Shown here: positions 36,709 through 46,710 of the stretch, piece by piece
Numbering within the stretch: position 1 is the first letter of the stretch
Layout: each line of letters starts with the position of its first letter
From: Plantago ovata
Lineage: Eukaryota; Streptophyta; Magnoliopsida; Lamiales; Plantaginaceae
DNA length: 64,000 nucleotides
Reading direction: 5' to 3'
Assembly (NCBI GenBank): GCA_028274465.1
Contig: CM051456.1
Span: 21,609,033-21,673,032 of the forward strand
Notes under the pieces: model-generated
What the model was told of the DNA's origin: nothing
What the model saw: only the letters and a program-made list of their open reading frames with translations
Databases searched by the model: none
Translations under genes and position numbers: made by a program

Positions 36709-37669
36709 TTTTTTAGAGTTAATCTCACATTAGTACCCTGATAGACGCCCTATTCTCACATTTGTTCCCATCAGATCAACAATTACATCATAGTACCTGA
36801 AAATGGATTTTTGGGTTGACTTTACAGTAATTACACAATTGTCATTAGGTGATCCAAACAAGGCCTTAACTTTCTTTTTCTTTTTTCTTTGTTTTTAAAT
36901 TATATAATTTCTAAAACTTTATTACCATATAAATTTAATATTAAAAATGAATTATCACAAAAAGTAAAATATATATTACAAAATAAAAAAATAAAAGAAT
37001 AAAAAAAATTTAAAGAAGATCGGAGCTCCGATGACCGGAGCTGTGAAGTTCTGATTCGAGTGAAGCTCGAATCGGAACTTCACAGCTCCGATTTAATTTG
37101 GGGCGTGAAGCTCCAGATCGGAGCTTCACAATCCCAATCGGAGCCCCAATCAGAGCTGTGAAGCTCTAGATCGGAGCTTCACATCCCCAAATCGGGATTG
37201 TGAAGCTCCGATTCGAGCTTCAATGTAACTGTGAAGCTCCGATCGGAGCTTTCACTATTATGGTGAAGCTCGGTCGGAGAGCTTCACCTTCACTGTGACA
37301 GTGAAGCTCCATGAGTGAAGCTCGATCGAAGCTTCACTATCGGAGCTCTGGTACCGGACATAATTCTGGTACCAAAAAATTGAAGAAGAAGAAGATGAAA
37401 AAAGAAAAAGAAAAAGGAAGAAAATAGAAAAGAATAAGGGTGAGAATAAAAAGAAAAATGAAGAAAAAAAGAAAAAAAAAAGAAAAAGAAAAATTATGAA
37501 AATTATAAAGCCATATTGTTTCACTAAGGTTGTTTGGATCAGCCAAAATCCAATAATTGAAAAGTGAAAAAGTCAAATTTGAGTACCAAAATGTAATTGT
37601 TAGTCTAGTGGGTACAATTATGATATTAGGGTATCTTGTAGGGTACTAAAATATTTTTCTAAAAAAATA
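36709..37669. mobile_element. Fold-back element C, long inverted ends and hairpin array
   Basis: The outer ~150 bp on each side are inverted copies, roughly 70% alike. Shared blocks include TTTTTTAGA, TTAGTACCCT, CAACAATTACAT and GATCCAAACAA. Inside lie a T/A-rich stretch, the palindrome array at 37018-37356 and a purine tract (37380-37495). There is no transposase. The long, imperfect arms resemble fold-back or MULE-type non-autonomous elements. No clear target duplication was found, so the superfamily is open. Confidence 0.6.
37018..37356. repeat. Array of about seven palindromes (GTGAAGCTC...GAGCTTCAC)
   Basis: Successive hairpin units of about 24-26 bp, each with arms GTGAAGCTC and GAGCTTCAC around a short centre such as CAGATCG or TAGATCG. 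Variants occur near 37111, 37161, 37211, 37241, 37262 and 37315, and a longer one spans about 37046-37085. The spacers between units are short and unequal. The sequence is markedly GC-richer than its flanks. No coding potential. Confidence 0.8.
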
Positions 37670-37799
37670 AAAATATAATTAAAACTATGCATAAATGAAT
37701 AAAATTAAACATATCTGTTTTTTTTTTAATACTTCATTAACTTGTCCCGATAATAAATGAAGAAATAAATTGATTACGTAAACTAATAACAATTTATAT

Positions 37800-37950
37800 T
37801 TTTTTAATAATCGAACCATTACAATTTCATAAGTAGCATTACAACGTTAGTAATAAACTATAAATAATCTCGCACTTGACGAGAATTGAACATATGACCT
37901 CTAGTGTCATGACACCTCAGTCTAACCAATTGAGGTAGACCTCATTGGTC
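37800..37950 (-). mobile_element. tRNA-derived SINE, family 2
   Basis: About 150 bp on the minus strand, with a tRNA-like head (CAATTGGTTAGACTGAGG as box A region; GGTCATATGTTCAATTCTCG as box B) and a short A-rich 3' end. It is flanked by a 13-bp duplication TAACAATTTATAT (37787-37799 and 37954-37966), extendable to 17 bp with one mismatch. Confidence 0.75.
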
Positions 37951-37966
37951 TAGTAACAATTTATAT

Positions 37967-38647
37967 ACATATAATATAAAATGATATTGTGAATTTTGTA
38001 AAAACATTTAAAATTAGATATCTGAAACAAGCCAACACATTTTCGGCATGCAAAAGATAACTTCAATGTAACTATACTATTGAGCAAGTTGGTGCACGGA
38101 ACCTAACGATCGAACCAGATTAGGTTCGACCTGTTAATAAAATGAATATAAACTTACATTCAAACTGACTCAAAAACTTTATCGAATAAGTTAAATTTAA
38201 ACTTAAATGAGCCAAATCGAATAAGGCTCGGCCGACGGCTCATATCAGTATCAATGAACATAAGTTTTTTTAAGTAGCAGACCAATAGATAAAATAACCC
38301 TAAACAAATTCTGCATGACTGAGGCAGGCGGGGGAAATTGGTGGAAATTGTATGATTGTATCTGACGCAGCAATATTATGTTATTACTATATATAACTCA
38401 TTAACTCCTAATCTCCTATCCTAGGGTGGTAGTTGAAAAGCTGATGAAATCAAATAAGTGAATCTTGGTTGACAACGCCACGCTGCATCTCACTTGTAGC
38501 TTTGCTTTTTCCAATTCGGATTCCGGTCATCTTTGTCGTCCCAAACAAACACCACTTGCTTTTACCAAAAGAACCACGTGTGTGTTAATGTTCCAAGCTT
38601 TCATCCATGTGTAGCAATAAAAACAAACCGATATTTCATAAGTTTGA
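37967..38647. other. Intergenic, no feature seen
   Basis: Contains TCGAAC/GTTCGA-rich motifs (38105-38240) that may be an eroded MITE. No gene. Confidence 0.35.
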
Positions 38648-38649
38648 TA

Positions 38650-39756
38650 CAGTAAAATCTCCGTAAATTAATACTCGATAAATTAATAACCTCGATAAAA
38701 CTAATAATTTGTCCGGTCTCAACTTGGGACCAGTACAAATGTGGACCTCAATCAATAAAATAATAATATAATAACATTTTTGAAATCCTTCTTAGTCCCA
38801 GCAAAACGATAAATTAATAATTACTAAAATATTACATGTATGTGTGTGTGTGTGTTATACACTTGAAAATTCTAAGACTCTATAGTAAAAAATGAATTTA
38901 TAGTCACTTCATTTTTGTTGAACTTCAAATCTATATTGAATTCATCTCTATATCTCTCAATTGCACTCAATAGTTGTGGTATTGTTTTCTCGTACTGCAA
39001 CAAAAACTTTGGAAGAGTTGTTGCCGCTCTCAATTTTTCCTTTCGAGTGACTGGTTCCAAAACAATTGAATTATCATCGGCTTCATCGTCTACATGATTT
39101 TGAATGGTATCCGCCACTATTTCTTCAATGCTTTGAGCTTCACATTCTTTGTTTTCACCAGGAAAATCTAGCAAGTGATTCACATCAGATACATTTTGTG
39201 TCGGTAATGCATATCAGTGATCAAGTTCTCAAGCTCACAAATGTCTTCTCCAGAATTTGTATCATTTAAACCACTTTAGCCACTTTGATGCGCCGAACAA
39301 ATTTTGCAATGTTGAAAGCAATTTGCTATGATCTCTTGTTGCACATTCTTTGTCCAAGATGAGATGGTCAGAACGGTAACATAAAAAACATTAAACTTTT
39401 TTTGGGGAAAGAAATGTTCAACTCATAGACTTCCAAAATCTTTCGTAAAATCTTTTGTGGTACGTAGTACATTTTAAAGTCTCTTATGATCCCAACATCA
39501 CATGGTTGGATTTTTGAAGTCATGTTGGATGGTACAAAGAACAACTCTATATTTTGTAACCCTTAGATATTACTTGAATGACCGGGATAATTATCCACTA
39601 CCAAGAGAATTTTCGACCATACATTTGTGTATCCAACCAACGAACATATACGTTAAAACCTCCTTACTTAATAAATTATTAATTTATCGATTAAATTCTC
39701 ACTAAATTAATAAAATTCTATGGTCCCAACAATATTAATTTATAGAGGTTTTACGG
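38650..39756 (-). mobile_element. Deleted pogo-like (Tc1/mariner) transposon, Emigrant/Lemi1 type
   Basis: The ends read CAGTAAAATCTCC at the left and, reverse-complemented, CCGTAAAACCTC at the right, both followed by TATAAATTAATA-like sequence. Each is flanked by TA (38648-38649, 39757-39758), the mariner target duplication. This end sequence is that of Emigrant MITEs and their pogo-like parents. At 1107 bp it is shorter than an autonomous copy. The interior carries pieces of a pogo transposase. Confidence 0.85.
38872..39665 (-). pseudogene. pogo/Tigger-like transposase remnant (DDE_1)
   Basis: On the minus strand, the region 39640-39400 translates as KILLVVDNYPGHSSN, a stop, GLQNIELFFVPSNMTSKIQP and CDVGIIRDFK, the core of the DDE_1 (CENP-B/jerky-like) transposase domain with a catalytic Asp in VVDN. 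Further downstream an intact 103-codon frame (38872-39183) is the C-terminal tail: ADDNSIVLEP, LPKFLLQYEKTIPQLL and RDEFNIDLKF. The N-terminal HTH/CENP-B DNA-binding half is absent and stops interrupt the domain. It cannot be an active enzyme. Confidence 0.8.
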
Positions 39757-40034
39757 TATATTCATCATTTTTTTAAAATTTTTGTATGTTTATTTTTAAA
39801 ATGATTTTTGTTACTAATAAAATTTTGTCGAACCGGATGAAAAAGCTCAATCTTTGTCATGGACACTTCTCTTTCTCCCTCTATATAATGTGTGTGGTGT
39901 TTGATTTAATGACACTACCCACAATAAAGTTGTGAGATAAAAATTTACCGAAAAATGAAACGTAAACAATTTTTAAAATACTGAACAAGAAAGGGATACG
40001 CAAGCAATCTAAAATAACAAATGAGTAGCATTTA

Positions 40035-40388
40035 GTGTATGTTTACAAATGCTAAAAAAAGTGATTTTAGAGTAAAGACATTAAAATTCTAGTGTTTGAT
40101 TTGTCAACTTATGTCATAACTCTTACTAATAAAATCAAATAACCGTCAAAGGGTGAGAATCAACCAAAATGGTGCTTTTGGATTATACAAACATGAAGTG
40201 CCAAATAGAAATACCCTATAACGGCGAGTAGTACCTTTTAAAAACAACAATAAAAATTTTGCTATAGCAACTTAAAACTACTTTTTAATTAAAATTTCAA
40301 ACACCCATAAATTTTGCTTAAAATTAATTTTATTCAACTGTAGCAGAATCAAGTGAAATCAAGTTCGAAAGCATTTGCAAACGCACAC
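40035..40388. mobile_element. Tourist-like (PIF/Harbinger) MITE, 354 bp
   Basis: Inverted ends GTGTATGTTTACAAATGCT (left) and GTGTGCGTTTGCAAATGCT (right, reverse-complemented) sit between TTA trinucleotides (40032-40034, 40389-40391). A 3-bp TTA/TAA duplication marks PIF/Harbinger elements. No coding region. Confidence 0.65.
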
Positions 40389-41073
40389 TTAATAAGTTAA
40401 TTATAAGTTGATTGTGAATTACAGTTTTACTTTAATTTAGTTTAGTTAAGTTCAGGCCAAGTTCATTAAGTTCAGTTCAGTTCATTATATTTATTTCAGT
40501 TAAATTCAAGTTCGTTAAGTTAAATTCAATATTTTTTTATAAGTTGAAATGTTTTTAGGTTAATAAACATGATGGTTTTTTTTTTTTTTTAATCATTTCC
40601 AATATATATAAGGACTCCTAAATAATGCTCCGAGTTTTTCGGTGATTCTCCTCTCGCATGAGAGCCTTTGTTCCTCCGGATGGAGTTGGTTATCGTGTGT
40701 GTAATCTCTATACCATCCCTGTTTTCTCTTTTCCTACTCCAGTATACGGTGAGCTTCTGTTGGCCTTTGTCTTTGGTGAGTTATTTAAGTTTTTCTGTTT
40801 TATTCTCGTATGATTTATTTCTTGTCAAGCGTATTGCCCTTTTGTTTAGAGTCCTAATCGGTTTAAAACTAAAACCTTCGTCTGCAATCTGCACGTTATC
40901 ATTAATCTAAATCTTGTTCGTTGTTTACCTTGCTACAACTCATAAACTTAAACTCTACCATATACCTTTGGTTGGCCGTCCTTTGTTTTCTCCGTACACA
41001 GGTGGCTCTGGTTTGCAGTATCATCACCTTCACACATAACTCGGTCTACATCGACAGGTTGGGTGGCGACGAG

Positions 41074-42582
41074 ATGACAGAGGCAGAGGTGACAGAATTG
41101 TGCAAGATGTTACATATGAAACTTGAGGAAGACATAACAATTCCGGTCCCCGAAGGAGCATGGGAACTAGCAGATTTGAATCTTTGCCTAGTTGGACGGG
41201 TCTTAACAAAAAAATCACTTAACTTGGAGGCTTTTGAGAGGGCAATGATGGGGCCTTGGGGACTAGTACGAGGGGTTCGGATGAAAAAACTAGATGGAGA
41301 CAGATTCTTCTTACAGTTCGCCCATGCAGCAGACAGGAGAAAGGTCATAAATAATGGACCATGGGCGTTTGAACGTAACCTGGTCGTTCTACGACCAATT
41401 GGTGGGGATGAAAGCCCAAACATGGTGAACCTGGATGTTTGTGAGTTTACTGTTCATGCCTCGGACCTTCCATTGATGACTAATACTAAGAAGGTGGCGA
41501 GAGTGATTGCAGATCATGTTGGCACGTTTGTTACGTTTGACGAGCAGGCACATAAAGGAATGTTTGCAGACTCTCTCCATGTTAGAGTATGCTTGGATAT
41601 TACAAAACCGTTGCTACGATGGGTAACTTTGGAGGGACCTGATCATAAGCCTAGAGTTCTGAATCTTACATATGAGAAGCTCCCAAACTTTTGCTACTAC
41701 TGTGGTGTGCTGGGACATCTGGTAAAGGATTGCCATGAGTGTATTGATTTGGTAGGTGACGATGATAAGATAGACGACAAACTGCTGGAATATGGAGCTT
41801 GGCTTAGACATATGAACAGTAGACGTAAAGGTAATACAATTGTTGCTCGACCGTCAGGAAGAGTTCCGTACTCTCAGACATCAAGGGGAGCTACAACTCA
41901 GGGAAGTGGTAGTATTGACAGTACTCCGGCTGGCAGGGACCTCGGCAATGAGGGCGGTAGACAGAATAATAAGCCTGCTTCACTTCCCTCACCCAGGACA
42001 GTGAATTATACGACACAGGACAGTGAGGCGGCTGCTAGTCACGGAGAACGTCAACGTGAAGTGAATACTGGAAAACAACTCGTGGTGTTTACACCTCCTC
42101 CTCTGCCTACAGAAAACCATATGGACCTTGACTTTCCTTCTACTAACACTATTACATCAGATTATCCAGACCGTTCCTATGTCCTATACCCAAACCTTGG
42201 CCCTTTCCCATCAGCCCAATACCCATCAACCAATCCAGTTAATCCCTTGCCAACACCATCCCATCCTCCAGGTTTTTCCATTCCCACTCTACCAAACCCA
42301 TACTCCTCCACCGTACGACCCAAACACCAAAATCAACCCAACCATATCCCACAACTCCCGTTCCGCTTCACCACAAGCCCGTCTACCCCGTCTGAGCAGA
42401 AGACTGCGAAAAAACGTGGTAGGCCTGTAGGGTCCGGTAAAGCTAAAACCAAAGATACCATCACTGTTACTCCTATACCACCCATACAGAATGCTGGAGA
42501 GAACAACAAAAAGCGTCGTTATTCAAAAAAGAACTTGGCACCAGAGGCGGAGGTTGCGGAGCAACCCCGCCTAGCCCAATGA
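41074..42582 (+). CDS. LINE ORF1 (DUF4283 gag-like + CCHC zinc knuckle)
   Basis: From the ATG at 41074, 502 codons. The frame is open back to 40921, but the family protein begins around MTEAEVTELCKML. Residues about 20-180 form the DUF4283 domain of plant L1 ORF1 proteins (WELADLNLCLVGRVLTKKSL; GPWGLVRG; FAHAADRRKVINNGPWAFER). A zinc knuckle C-x2-C-x4-H-x4-C (CYYCGVLGHLVKDC) is at 207-220. The C-terminal half is low-complexity and Pro-rich, with a basic patch KKRGRPVGSGK at about 446-456 that looks like an AT-hook. The protein should coat the LINE RNA. Its stop codon overlaps the ORF2 start as ATGA. Confidence 0.9.
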   Translation: MTEAEVTELCKMLHMKLEEDITIPVPEGAWELADLNLCLVGRVLTKKSLNLEAFERAMMGPWGLVRGVRMKKLDGDRFFLQFAHAADRRKVINNGPWAFERNLVVLRPIGGDESPNMVNLDVCEFTVHASDLPLMTNTKKVARVIADHVGTFVTFDEQAHKGMFADSLHVRVCLDITKPLLRWVTLEGPDHKPRVLNLTYEKLPNFCYYCGVLGHLVKDCHECIDLVGDDDKIDDKLLEYGAWLRHMNSRRKGNTIVARPSGRVPYSQTSRGATTQGSGSIDSTPAGRDLGNEGGRQNNKPASLPSPRTVNYTTQDSEAAASHGERQREVNTGKQLVVFTPPPLPTENHMDLDFPSTNTITSDYPDRSYVLYPNLGPFPSAQYPSTNPVNPLPTPSHPPGFSIPTLPNPYSSTVRPKHQNQPNHIPQLPFRFTTSPSTPSEQKTAKKRGRPVGSGKAKTKDTITVTPIPPIQNAGENNKKRRYSKKNLAPEAEVAEQPRLAQ

Positions 42583-45500
42583 GTTGTTTTGCCTGGAATT
42601 GTCAAGGCTTGGGGGGCCTTTGGACAATTAGGGCCTTAAAGGAGTTTATCTGTACTCATGACCCCGACCTTATTTTTCTCATGGAGACTCGACTTGGAGA
42701 TCGTGAGTTTGATAGGTTAAAACAGAGACTGAATTTATTTGGAATATGTGTACCCTCGGTTGGAAGAGCAGGGGGGCTAGCGTTATTGTGGAAAAAAGAT
42801 ATAAATGTTCTGGTTCAAAGTTATTCTTTACACCACATAGATGCCACAGTTGACTTGGGCAATAATGTAAATAGTTGGAGACTCACTGGTTTTTATGGGC
42901 ATTATGAAGCTAGTAAGAGAACAAGTACTTGGAGCCTTCTCAAACAGTTAGCAGATCAGTCAAAACGACCGTGGGCAGTGGTAGGCGATTTCAATGAGAT
43001 CACTGCAGCAATAGATAAACGTGGTGGCGTGCCGGTGCCAGAATGGAGACTCTGAAATATGAGGGAGACACTGTCGTACTGTGAGCTGACCGATCTTGAC
43101 TACAACGGCTACCCTTTCACATGGTCCAATCGACAAATTGACGGCGAGCACACTGAAATTCGACTGGATCGGGCTGTCGTGAGTGGTGGGTTTTCAGATT
43201 TGTTCCCAAATGCAAAGGTGAGCCATCTCTATACCAGAAACTCGGATCATTTGCCTATTCTGCTTCGGCTTCGTGGGGTATCTCAGAGGAGGTTTAGGCA
43301 TACACGGCGACGTTTCCGTTTTGAAGCCATGTGGGTGAGGGCAAGCGACTGTGAGGAAGTAGTGCAGGAGAATTGGATGTCTGATGCCAATTTTTTGCAA
43401 AACGTTGAAAGCTGTCAACTGGGTCTATCCAATTGGGGGAAAAATGTTTTTGGATCTGTTAAGGAGAAGATTAGAAAATTCCAACGGGAGCTTGAAAATT
43501 TGCATCAACAGCCGCGAACAGAAGTGGTGCGTGATCGTATAAATCTGGTGAAAAATCAGTTGGAGGAGGAGCTGGATAGAGAGGATATGATGTGGAAACA
43601 ACGGTCTAAAATTCAGTGGTTAGCGGAAGGGGATCGTAATACCAGATTCTTTCATTCACAGGCGTCTCATCGGGCGAAGATTAATGAGATTTCCAGTTTG
43701 GTAGACAGTAGAGGCACGCCACAGGATAGTATGGAACAGATGGGGGGTATAGTGAACGAGTATTTCAGTAGTATATTTATTTCACAAAGGCCTACGGAGA
43801 CGCAGATTGAAGATGTGGTTCGAGTTATGTGTGCACGAGTCGATGATGCTATGAACCAGGACCTCCGGCAACCGTTCTCCCCACATGAGGTAAAAAAAAC
43901 ATTATTTGACATGTTTCCTTTAAAGTCCCCTGGCCCTGATGGTTTACCTGCATTATTTTATCAACGCTTCTGGAATATTGTTGGTGATAATGTGACTTTT
44001 TGTGTGCTGGACTTCTTGAATAATAGAAACATTGACCCCAAGTTGAATTTTACTCATGTAATCTTAATTCCAAAGTGTCAATCGCCTACCCAGATTACAC
44101 AATTTCGCCCTATCAGCTTGAGTAATGTAGTTTTTAAGATTGCCTCTAAAGCCATTACAAATAGACTGAAACCGCATATGTGCAAAATTATAGCTGAAAC
44201 ACAGTCTGCCTTTGTGCCCAATAGATTAATTACTGATAACGTGCTTGTTGCCTATGAAGTGAATCATTTTTTAAAACAAAAGACCAAGGGCAAGGATATT
44301 TTTATGGCTTTAAAGCTTGACATGAGTAAGGCCTACGATCGAGTAGAATGGATTTTCTTAAAACGAGTGTTAGAGTGTCTTGGATTTGAGGATACATTTA
44401 TTAACCTCATTATGCTTTGTGTGTCTACGGTCTCATACTCTTTCTTATTAAATGGAGTCCCTTTAGAACCAATCCAGCCGGAAAGGGGGATCCGACAGGG
44501 GGACCCTCTCTCGCCTTATCTTTTTCTTTTTGTGACTGAGGCTTTCAGTGCCTTGATTCGTGAGGCTGAATTGAGTGAGGTGATACAAGGTGTCCGTGTG
44601 GCACCGAGTGCACCGAGGATCTCTCACTTATTATTTGCTGATGATACGTTGTTATTCTGTCATGCTAATGTTCGGGCGGCCACTGAAATTGTGGATATTC
44701 TTCATCGGTATAGTATGGCGTCGGGACAAGTGATTAATCTGGATAAATCTACTGTTGTTTTTAGTAGAAACATCAATGAGAGTATGCTGAATGATATTAG
44801 AGCTGTGTTACCTGTTTCTGTTGTTAATAAACATGAAAAATACTTGGGGCTTCCAACGGTAATGGGTAGATCCAAGAAGGAGATCTTTAGTTGGCTACGG
44901 GAGCGCATTTGGGAGAAGGTTAGGAGTTTTGGAAATAGATTTCTTTCAAAGGCAGGGAAGGAGGTTTTAATTAAATCTGTTATCCAGGCAATCCCTACAT
45001 ATGTGATGTCTTGTTTTAAACTACCTGATATTCTGTTATCTGAGATAGATTCTATTGTTGCTCGGTTTTGGTGGGGGGAAGGAGACGTTAGGAAAATTCA
45101 TTGGCACAAATGGGATGCTCTATGTGACTCAAAAAGAGATGGGGGTATGGGGTTTAGGGACCTCCGGTCATTCAACTTGGCTTTGTTAGGAAAGCAGGCT
45201 TGGCGTCTTATACAGTTTCCGAATTCTTTGTTGAGTCGTGTCTTGAAAGCTAAGTATTTTCCCTTGTGTGATCTTTTTGATTCTACTCTTGTTAGTAATG
45301 CCTCCTTTACTTGGAAAAGCATATTTGGGTCGTTAAGATTGGTTAAGAAGGGGATTAGGTGGAGGATAGGAGATGGACTAAATGTGAAGGTGTGGACAAA
45401 TAATTGGATACCACGTGATTCTTGTATGACCCCTTTCACGCCAGATATACATAATCTCCCAGATTTGACAGTTGCTTCTTTGATAGCTGACTTTAGGTGG

Positions 45501-46652
45501 GCGGAAGATCTATTAAAGGCTATTTTCTGGGAGGAAGATGTTCACCAAATTTTGCAGATTCCTTTACCCTCGTCGAGCCAGCAGGATATTCGAATCTGGC
45601 ATGCTTCCAAAAATGGTATTTATACCGTTAAATCTGCCTATCATTTGGCTAGGGTAATGAAAAAGCAGGAGGTAGAGGGTCGAGTTGGCAGCTCTAGTAC
45701 TTGGCCGAAAGTTAACTGGGATTGGATATGGGGACTGAGTCTCCCAAACAAAATTAAAATATTTTTATGGCGAGCGTGTAAAAATGCGCTTCCTGTTCTA
45801 TGTAGATTAGAGCAACGTGGTCTCAATGTTGCTAATGTATGCCCGGTTTGTACCAACGCAGAGGAGTCTATTGTTCATGTTCTTCGTGACTGTGATTACG
45901 CAAGATTATTCTGGGCTTTGTCTTTTATTCCATCTTGTGCTATTATGTCTAACCATACTGAGATGGCAGATTGGTTTCATTGGCTGCAGAGCAAGCTTAC
46001 TCATGACCAGCTCGTCTTTGCGGTGGTGGCATGTTGGAGTGTGTGGAATAATCGTAATAAGGTGGTCCATGAACGTACAGGATATGATGCGGAGGAATCA
46101 GTCAGATTTGTGCGCCGGTATATTGAACGGTTTCAGGAGGCCAAGTCAATGTATGTTGTTTCCAAAAGTCCGGTTGTGGGGACAGATTTATGGAGGCCGC
46201 CTGACTCTGTTTCTGTCACCAAGATTAACTTCGATGCCTCTGTTACCAGTACTCGAGCAGGGGCAGGTCTGGGAATTGTCGCACGAGATCATACTGATCG
46301 GGTTATTCGCTGGCAACGTGTCTGGAGACCACATATATCCGACCCAGAAGTAGCTGAGGCTTTGGCTGCATATCAGGCCGTTCTTTTGGCTCAGACTCTA
46401 CAGTTGACAGAAGTAATTTTTGAAGGCGATTGTCTACGTATCATCCAAGATATTCTAAGTTCATCCTTTTGCTTTTCGTCTGCCGGGGCGATAGTTGAAG
46501 ACATTAAGGCTTTAGTTTTGAATTTCCAGTCCTTTTCTTTTTGTTTTGTTAGACGTACTTGCAACAAGTTAGCTCATCTTTTAGCTCAGGATGTTTTTGA
46601 AGACAGTACTGGCCTTTCAACTTTGCCCGTTGACAATCCGGATGTAACTTGA
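42579..46652 (+). pseudogene. LINE ORF2 (endonuclease-RT-zf-RVT-RNase H) with one in-frame stop
   Basis: A frame of 1357 codons, open except for TGA at 43053-43055. Domains in order: an APE-type endonuclease (about 1-225) with AWNCQGLGG, FLMETR, VVGDFNEI and SDHLPI; a reverse transcriptase (about 400-760) with LDMSKAYDRVEW, GIRQGDPLSPYLF and the catalytic FADD at 686-689; a zinc-binding region (about 1050-1115, CPVCTNAEESIVHVLRDC); and RNase H (about 1216-1345, INFDAS, EALAAYQA, EGDCLRI). The stop lies in the endonuclease before SDHLPI. ORF2 begins inside the ORF1 stop codon (ATGA), suggesting stop-restart translation. Confidence 0.92.
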
Positions 46653-46710
46653 TTATTATTTTGCAATATAAGCATCGTTTCTAAAAAAAAAAAACATGAT
46701 GGTTTTTTTT

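Larger units (their letters stand above)
40584..46691 (+). mobile_element. Nearly intact 6.1-kb L1-type LINE
   Basis: Flanked by an exact 19-bp duplication AAACATGATGGTTTTTTTT (40565-40583 and 46692-46710), with an A tract at the 3' end (46683-46691). The layout is 5'UTR (about 40591-41073), ORF1 (41074-42582), ORF2 (42579-46652) and a very short 3'UTR. Except for a single in-frame stop in ORF2, every expected domain is present, so the insertion is young. It is the best template in this window for classifying the other LINE fragments. Confidence 0.93.

Noticed and set aside
37018-37356. CRISPR-like array
   Set aside because: A plant nuclear window. The repeats are palindromes with unequal short spacers and variable sequence, with no cas genes.
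45817-46353. 178-codon overlapping frame in the LINE
   Set aside because: A shadow of ORF2 in another frame. ORF2 has the conserved domains.
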